From: CAYMPW01 sp964392725
GTDB lineage: Archaea > Thermoplasmatota > Thermoplasmata > Methanomassiliicoccales > Methanomethylophilaceae
Assembly (NCBI GenBank): GCA_964392725.1
Contig: CAYMPW010000023.1
Span: forward strand, 1-18,382
Direction of reading: 5' to 3'
DNA: 18,382 bases
Part shown: positions 14,379 through 18,382 of the stretch, piece after piece
Numbering within the stretch: the stretch's first letter is position 1
Layout of the letters: the number at the start of each line of letters is the position of its first letter
The notes under the pieces: model-generated
Databases searched by the model: none
Seen by the model: only the letters and a program-made list of their open reading frames with translations
What the model was told of the DNA's origin: nothing
Made by a program: the position numbers and the translations under genes

Positions 14379-15743
14379 TTACTCTCGGTTTACCACTTTT
14401 CCTTCGTTTATCAAAATCACGTCTTTACGGGAAAGAATAGACTGATCGAATCCCGATACTGAAAACAAACCGTATGTTATTTCGTAATCTTTCAACTCAT
14501 CCAAAGATCTGCATTTATTTTCCAATTTTTCCAAAACATGAAAATCCACGGGAGTATTTCTACGATATTTGCATTCAGCTGCGAAAACTTTCTTTTCCGT
14601 ATCATTGATTGCCATAACATCGATTTCGGTATTTTTATTCCAATAGCTTCCGATTCTTGTCGGAATGAATCCTACGTCTATGTCAAAATCACGTATGGCA
14701 TCACGGCATACCGATTCAAACACGAAAGAAACATGATTCTCCACGAAACGCTTTTCGATTTCCGATAAAGCCCATTTGGTATTTCCCAAAGTAAGTTCCG
14801 AACGGTAAGGATATACGAATTTAAACCAAAATGCAAAATAATTGTCACTTATGGAATACAAACCGTTCTTACTCTTTTCCGGATTGGAATCGGTTATAGG
14901 AACAGTTCTTTCCAACATATTCACTTCGATTAATCTTTTAAGATATGTGTTGAGGGTTGTCGCAGGAATTTCCAACGCCGATGAAATAGAAGTGATTTTT
15001 CTGTTACCGTTTGCTATCGCTTTCATAATTGAGGTGTAACTTGTCGGTTCTCTTACCTCATATCCCAACAGAATTTCCGGATCGTCAAACATCAAAGCTG
15101 ATGGATCCAAAACATTGTACTCTATGTTTTTGAGGAGAGTTTTTTCGTCGAACAATTCCATATATCTCGGAATTCCTCCCAAAACGGCATAATTTTCCAA
15201 CGATTCGATGTAATTTTCATCATCACGAACATCTTTAAACGACAAAGGAAAGAGAGTTATGTGCCTGGATAAACGGCCGTACAACGGACTGTCATGATCT
15301 TTATCCAAAGATTCCATTGTTGTAACGTGAGATCCGCATACAATCAACATAATATTTTTTGAAGAAAGATGTTCATCCCAAATCTCCTGGAATACCGATA
15401 AAAAAGATTTGTCTTTCTCGAACAGGTTTTGAAATTCATCTATAACCAGAACTTTCTTATCATCATTTGATTCTGCGAAAGAAAGCAAGGCTTCTTTCCA
15501 ATTTCTGTATTTTCCCTGAATTCTTCCGGAATATCTGCATACAGATTCGGAAAAATCATCCAAAACAAACCTGTCTATCTGTTTTGTCGGTAAAAAATAC
15601 ATGGAGTTTTTTTCTTTCAGGAATTCTTTAATGAGTCTTGTTTTGCCGACTCTGCGCCTTCCCGTAATTGAAACAAAAGAACTTTCCTTGGAATATTCCT
15701 TTTCCAGAATTTTTAATTCACGTTCTCTTCCGATGAACTCCAT
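14379..15743 (-). CDS. Archaeal AAA+ ATPase with C-terminal DUF234-type nuclease-like domain
   Basis: A 454-residue protein of the archaeal ATPase (ATPase_2/DUF234) family, abundant in archaea and often found in accessory DNA; its physiological role is unsettled. Walker A is GRRRVGKT (28-35), Walker B is VLVIDEF (98-104, Asp102-Glu103), and a sensor-type segment is LIVCGSH. A winged helix follows at about 236-285 (ITSISSALEIPATTLNTYLKRLIE). At about 373-392, EIDVMAIND...VFAAECKYR has the E-D-(E)xK spacing of PD-(D/E)xK nuclease folds, which is the DUF234 region. ATG 15743 follows an AT-rich stretch with repeated ATTATC half-sites and no clear ribosome binding site. It stands alone between the NAD operon and the surface operon, with opposite or separate promoters around it, and could be a late insertion. 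Confidence 0.9.
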   Translation of the reverse strand: MEFIGRERELKILEKEYSKESSFVSITGRRRVGKTRLIKEFLKEKNSMYFLPTKQIDRFVLDDFSESVCRYSGRIQGKYRNWKEALLSFAESNDDKKVLVIDEFQNLFEKDKSFLSVFQEIWDEHLSSKNIMLIVCGSHVTTMESLDKDHDSPLYGRLSRHITLFPLSFKDVRDDENYIESLENYAVLGGIPRYMELFDEKTLLKNIEYNVLDPSALMFDDPEILLGYEVREPTSYTSIMKAIANGNRKITSISSALEIPATTLNTYLKRLIEVNMLERTVPITDSNPEKSKNGLYSISDNYFAFWFKFVYPYRSELTLGNTKWALSEIEKRFVENHVSFVFESVCRDAIRDFDIDVGFIPTRIGSYWNKNTEIDVMAINDTEKKVFAAECKYRRNTPVDFHVLEKLENKCRSLDELKDYEITYGLFSVSGFDQSILSRKDVILINEGKVVNRE

Positions 15744-15755
15744 GCAAATGGATTA

Positions 15756-15792
15756 GATTATTATCTACATAATAATTATCACGATAATAATC
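15756..15792. promoter_or_regulatory. Inverted-repeat cluster upstream of the ATPase gene
   Basis: GATTATTATC (15756-15765) and GATAATAATC (15783-15792) are perfect 10-bp inverted repeats. A further ATTATC (15775-15780) faces GATAAT (15783-15788) across two bases. The cluster starts 13 bp before ATG 15743, where a repressor would cover the promoter; autoregulation by the winged-helix ATPase is only a guess. Confidence 0.45.
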
Positions 15793-15839
15793 ATATCGCA
15801 AATATCAAAACCAAAAATATTCCAAGATGTTTAAAAATC

Positions 15840-16541
15840 TTACAGATTTTTACAACATTCGCACTCGGGATTTTTAGCAATATCCACAACCACGAAATTT
15901 CCTTTTTCCAAATCCGCGGAAAAAATCTTCCCCGCAAGAACTTCGCCTTTTCCCGTAATCAATTTAATTGCTTCCGCGGCCTGTGCATTACCGATAAATC
16001 CTACCGCTGCACCCAAAGAAGCTTTCGTTCCGTTCATTCCCGATCTCAAAAAACATTCCAAACAGGGAGTCTTTCCGGGAATTACCACGGTAACCTGACC
16101 AACCATCCCCTCGACACCGCCATGAATCAAAGGAATATTATTCTCAACCGCGAATTTGTTCAAAATCAAACGTGATTCAATGTTATCCAAACAATCCATG
16201 ATAACATCGCAATCTTTGAAAACAGAAACTGAATTTTCATCTATTCTCAAATTATAAGACACGGCTTCCACTTCGGGATTTACGTTGTAAACCCAATCCA
16301 ATGAAATTTCAGATTTTGTTCTACCTTCGGAATCGTTGTAAATATATTGTCTGTTGAGATTGGATTCCTCGGGTGAATCCGAATCCGCAAGAATCAAGGT
16401 TCCTACGCCCGCACAAGCTAAAGCTGTTGTAACATTGACGCCCAATCCTCCGACACCCGCAACGCCCACGGTTGCTTCTTTCAACTTAACCTGACCTTCT
16501 TCTCCGAACAGATCCTCATGACGTGAATATCTCGGAATCAT
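15840..16541 (-). CDS. HesA/MoeB/ThiF-family E1-like adenylyltransferase
   Basis: These enzymes adenylate the C-terminal glycine of a ubiquitin-fold sulfur carrier or modifier (MoaD, ThiS, archaeal SAMPs) with ATP in the cytoplasm. The 233-residue protein has the nucleotide loop GVGGLG (29-34), ADSDSPEESNLNRQ (52-65, with Arg64), Lys76 and MDCLDN (115-120, Asp119). Zinc ligands are likely Cys160, Cys163, Cys227 and Cys230. There is no cysteine between 163 and 227, where ThiF and UBA-type enzymes keep their thioester/persulfide cysteine, so it may only adenylate. The N-terminal RYSRHEDLFGEEGQVKL is typical. Its ATG overlaps the pncC stop codon by 4 bases. MoeB, ThiF and UbaA cannot be separated by eye, so I give no symbol. 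Confidence 0.9.
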   Translation of the reverse strand: MIPRYSRHEDLFGEEGQVKLKEATVGVAGVGGLGVNVTTALACAGVGTLILADSDSPEESNLNRQYIYNDSEGRTKSEISLDWVYNVNPEVEAVSYNLRIDENSVSVFKDCDVIMDCLDNIESRLILNKFAVENNIPLIHGGVEGMVGQVTVVIPGKTPCLECFLRSGMNGTKASLGAAVGFIGNAQAAEAIKLITGKGEVLAGKIFSADLEKGNFVVVDIAKNPECECCKNL

Positions 16542-17002
16542 TGCAACTCCTCCAACACGATTTCCATCGCCCTGTTTGCCGCCGAATTACGAACTTCTTC
16601 TCTGTTTCCGGAAAAAATATTCTTTTCAACAACCGTTCCTTTAGGTGTTAAAACCGAAATGTAAACCAAACCAACTGGTTTTCCCGGAACTTCTCCCCCG
16701 GGTCCTGCAATTCCCGTAACTGCGATTGCAACATCGCTTGAAAATGTAAATCTGGCACCTTCAACCATTTCCAACGCGGTTTCTTCGCTTACCGCTCCGA
16801 AAGAAACAAGTGTTTCGTGAGAAACTCCCAACACGGTTTCTTTTACATCGTTGGAATAAGAAATAACCCCTCCGAGATAAACATCGGATGCCCCGGGAAT
16901 TTCCGTAATCTTATATCCGATTAAACCTCCGGTACAGGATTCTGCGGTGGAGATCGTTAAATTTTTACTTTTAAGAACCGAAATAAGATCGGATGCAATC
17001 AT
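16538..17002 (-). CDS. pncC: Nicotinamide-nucleotide amidohydrolase (CinA C-terminal domain)
   Basis: This enzyme deamidates NMN to nicotinate mononucleotide, recycling the NMN released by NAD-consuming reactions. The 154-residue protein is the stand-alone CinA_C form. Landmarks are TAESCTGGL (19-27), with the probable nucleophile Ser22, GGVISYSNDVKETVLGV (44-60, with Tyr49 and Lys54), GAVSEETALEM (69-79) and VTGIAGPGG (95-103). Its start codon shares one base with the nadM stop codon (TGATG), and its own end overlaps the E1-like start, so all three are in one operon. The CinA N-terminal (MoCF-like) domain is absent, which is common in archaea. Confidence 0.93.
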   Translation of the reverse strand: MIASDLISVLKSKNLTISTAESCTGGLIGYKITEIPGASDVYLGGVISYSNDVKETVLGVSHETLVSFGAVSEETALEMVEGARFTFSSDVAIAVTGIAGPGGEVPGKPVGLVYISVLTPKGTVVEKNIFSGNREEVRNSAANRAMEIVLEELQ

Positions 17003-17541
17003 CAGTATTCACCCGCAACCGCCTTCAAACGATTTACGCCATCAATCTTTTTGATGTGTTCGGCAACCGCGGGCGGAACCAAATCTTCCCAGTTTCCACC
17101 TTCGAGCATATTCTTGCGAACTTCGGTTCCGGAAAACTTTTCACGACTGTACAACGGAGAATCCCTTACTTCGTACCCTGCTTCCAAAAACAAACGGCGG
17201 GTAAAGGGATTGTTGCTGTATACCGTTGAAAATGACGGTACCATGGATTCCACATGGGAAACCCAAACAGAATATCTATTCAGATCTTCTACGGGGACAA
17301 TACAATAATTTTTGATTCCGGCTTCATCCAATGCGGCCGCTACCATTTCGTAACGTTCACCGGCCGTAAACGGATTGCCTCCGGAATGAGAATACTGCGC
17401 ACTACCGATTCCGATAATCAGTTTATCGGATTCTGCGGCGCATTTGCGAACGACTTCGAGATGTCCTTTATGAAAGGGCTGAAAACGTCCTATTACCAAT
17501 GCGTGTCCGTCGGAAACTCTGTCTCCCATGAAATACAGCAT
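17002..17541 (-). CDS. nadM: Archaeal-type nicotinamide-nucleotide adenylyltransferase
   Basis: This enzyme joins NMN and ATP to make NAD, the last step of NAD synthesis. The 179-residue protein is the archaeal NadM type. GRFQPFHKGHL (18-28) carries the HxGH nucleotidyltransferase motif, GSAQYSHSGGNPFTAGER (46-63) is the ribose/adenine region, YSNNPFTRRLF follows, and FSGTEVRK (136-143) is the ISTxxxR-like motif. The family N-terminus normally begins a few residues before GRFQPFH, so about 12 residues here are extra. ATG 17541 and ATG 17529 (MGDR) are both possible, and neither has a convincing ribosome binding site. It heads the nadM-pncC-E1-like operon, placing two enzymes that compete for NMN in one transcript. 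Confidence 0.93.
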   Translation of the reverse strand: MLYFMGDRVSDGHALVIGRFQPFHKGHLEVVRKCAAESDKLIIGIGSAQYSHSGGNPFTAGERYEMVAAALDEAGIKNYCIVPVEDLNRYSVWVSHVESMVPSFSTVYSNNPFTRRLFLEAGYEVRDSPLYSREKFSGTEVRKNMLEGGNWEDLVPPAVAEHIKKIDGVNRLKAVAGEY

Positions 17542-17701
17542 ATGTTTTCTCAGATAAAGAGATTGGCGAAAAAGTATCGATTTTCAAAAATATTGCATGA
17601 TTATTTGTTTGTCGTTTATACGAATGCTTATTAAATCCAGACTTAATCCAGATATGAAAATGTTTGAGGAAAAATTTCCGTTTTATCCGAGATTTGTTTT
17701 C

Positions 17702-17725
17702 TTTTGAATAGTCGACTATTCAAAA
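17702..17725. promoter_or_regulatory. Perfect 24-bp palindrome upstream of the DoxX gene (probable operator)
   Basis: TTTTGAATAGTC is followed directly by its exact reverse complement. The palindrome ends 2 bases before the GGAGG ribosome binding site (17728-17732) of the gene at 17739. An AT-rich element near 17681-17690 (TTTTATCC) would place the transcript start inside the palindrome. That is the arrangement for a dimeric winged-helix repressor; the RNA could also fold into a hairpin beside the ribosome binding site. Confidence 0.75.
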
Positions 17726-17738
17726 CTGGAGGAATTAC

Positions 17739-18245
17739 ATGGCATTTGATTTTCAAGATGTATCGAATCCCGGTGCAAAAATGATGGCTGTATTAAGAAT
17801 TCTGATCGGTCTTATTTTCCTATGGGGTGCTTTGGATAAAATATTCGGTTTAGGATTTCCGACATCGCCGGGAGGCGGATGGATCGATGGATTTTCACCA
17901 TCGGCGGTTCTCCCGTATGCGTTTGACGGACCGTTTGCTCAATTCCTGTACCCTATTGCAGGTAATGTGATTACGGATGCTTTATTGATTGGTGGATTGT
18001 CTGCTATGGGTGTTTCGTTTACACTCGGACTCGGAAGAAAAATATCCACCGTTGCCGGAGTAATTTTCCTTGGCTTGATGTATCTTGTTGTATTCCCGAT
18101 ACCCGACAATCCTGTTTTGGATTATCATATCGTGTATATTGTTCTGGTTGTTGCATTTATGTTTACGGGTGCATGGGATGAAGTAGGATTCGGTAAAGCA
18201 TGGTGCGAAACCGAACTTGTGAAAAGATTCCCGATTTTAATGTGA
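17739..18245 (+). CDS. DoxX/DoxD-family membrane protein
   Basis: A 168-residue integral membrane protein with about four helices: residues 13-33 (AKMMAVLRILIGLIFLWGAL), 75-98, 102-120 and 128-146. RILIGLIFLWGALDKIFG is the typical first helix of DoxX proteins, and the short DKIFGLGFPTSPGGGWIDG loop resembles the DoxD (thiosulfate:quinone oxidoreductase small subunit) branch. The partner DoxA is not adjacent, so thiosulfate oxidation is not supported. DoxX proteins elsewhere are linked to redox and thiol stress or quinone-like electrophiles. ATG 17739 has a strong GGAGG ribosome binding site and a 24-bp palindrome just upstream, which suggests inducible expression. A 12-bp terminator hairpin follows, so this is a single-gene transcript. 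Confidence 0.85.
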   Translation: MAFDFQDVSNPGAKMMAVLRILIGLIFLWGALDKIFGLGFPTSPGGGWIDGFSPSAVLPYAFDGPFAQFLYPIAGNVITDALLIGGLSAMGVSFTLGLGRKISTVAGVIFLGLMYLVVFPIPDNPVLDYHIVYIVLVVAFMFTGAWDEVGFGKAWCETELVKRFPILM

Positions 18246-18252
18246 AACCAAT

Positions 18253-18291
18253 GGTTCTTCCGAATTTTTCGGAAGAACCGACTCTGTTTTT
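18253..18291 (+). terminator. Intrinsic terminator of the DoxX gene
   Basis: GGTTCTTCCGAA (18253-18264) and TTCGGAAGAACC (18268-18279) form a perfect 12-bp stem with a TTT loop. GACTCTG and five T (18287-18291) follow. Confidence 0.85.
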
Positions 18292-18327
18292 ATGATCTGA
18301 AAGGTAACAGATAATCAAAAAACAATA

Positions 18328-18376
18328 AACATACAAAGTTGTATGTTGTTTTGATTAACATACAAAGTTGTATGTT
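18328..18376. repeat. Two identical 20-bp palindromes (probable twin operators)
   Basis: AACATACAAAGTTGTATGTT occurs at 18328-18347 and again, without change, at 18357-18376. Each has 9-bp arms around AG. The centres are 29 bp apart. A weaker outer pair, AATCAAAA (18313-18320) and TTTTGATT (18349-18356), brackets the first copy. No gene follows within the window, so the target is presumably just beyond the right edge. Confidence 0.85.
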
Positions 18377-18382
18377 TATACC

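Noticed and set aside
14143..14445. Plus-strand ORF across the 33-bp repeats (PGIGK...-type 11-residue repeats), and a second overlapping frame at 14231-14440
   Set aside because: A 33-bp period keeps any frame open and periodic. Neither frame has a ribosome binding site or well-placed promoter, both run into the ATPase gene on the other strand, and their composition is unlike neighbouring proteins.
17739..18245. Assignment as DoxD of a thiosulfate:quinone oxidoreductase
   Set aside because: No DoxA partner is adjacent and an anaerobic methanogen-like host makes the reaction unlikely; kept as DoxX/DoxD family only.

Overview
The window reads as archaeal DNA from an AT-rich genome (roughly 40% GC by eye). 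The markers are sn-glycerol-1-phosphate dehydrogenase (the enzyme that sets archaeal lipid stereochemistry), a UPF0179 protein, an archaeal-type NMN adenylyltransferase, an archaeal ATPase with a C-terminal nuclease-like domain, TATA boxes about 26-33 bp upstream of starts, and GGTGA/GGAGG ribosome binding sites. Large surface proteins with GLUG and Listeria-Bacteroides (InlB) repeats, a desulfoferrodoxin and an Fe-S flavoprotein point to an anaerobic, probably gut-associated methanogen lineage. I favour Methanomassiliicoccales/Methanomethylophilaceae, but that is inference: no methanogenesis or 16S gene is present.

Layout. 1-1402 (-): a truncated secreted or surface protein with an InlB-type repeat. 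1661-3022 (-): an AlbA_2/HATPase/winged-helix regulator preceded by four 10-bp tandem repeats. 3242-3796 (-): an unusual coiled-coil protein with an 18-cysteine CXCXC tail. 3930-4301 (-): a class I desulfoferrodoxin, divergent from a HisA-like protein (4401-5027, +). 5008-5562 (-): an Fe-S flavoprotein, divergent from egsA and the UPF0179 gene (5624-7111, +). 7112-8014 (-): purC.

8176-14098 (-) is a surface-protein region. Two paralogous membrane-anchored proteins (798 and 786 aa) have different ectodomains but share a homologous C-terminal module of about 240 residues. Each is the second cistron of a short operon and its start overlaps the upstream ORF: a 63-codon ORF for the first, and a putative CARF-like/winged-helix regulator for the second. 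The regulator gene carries a run of 10 G within its first 14 codons, and runs of 9 or 11 G would close the reading frame. I read this as a candidate phase-variation switch controlling an archaeal surface antigen. Upstream lie three and a half 33-bp tandem repeats, then an archaeal ATPase/DUF234 gene (14379-15743).

15840-17541 (-) is a tightly overlapping nadM-pncC-E1-like operon that handles the NMN node of NAD metabolism together with a ubiquitin-like-activating enzyme. 17739-18245 (+) is a DoxX-family membrane protein behind a perfect 24-bp palindrome. The window ends in two identical 20-bp palindromes that look like twin operators for a gene outside it. GC-rich hairpins followed by U-runs close several transcripts. 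I see no tRNA, rRNA, CRISPR array or insertion sequence.
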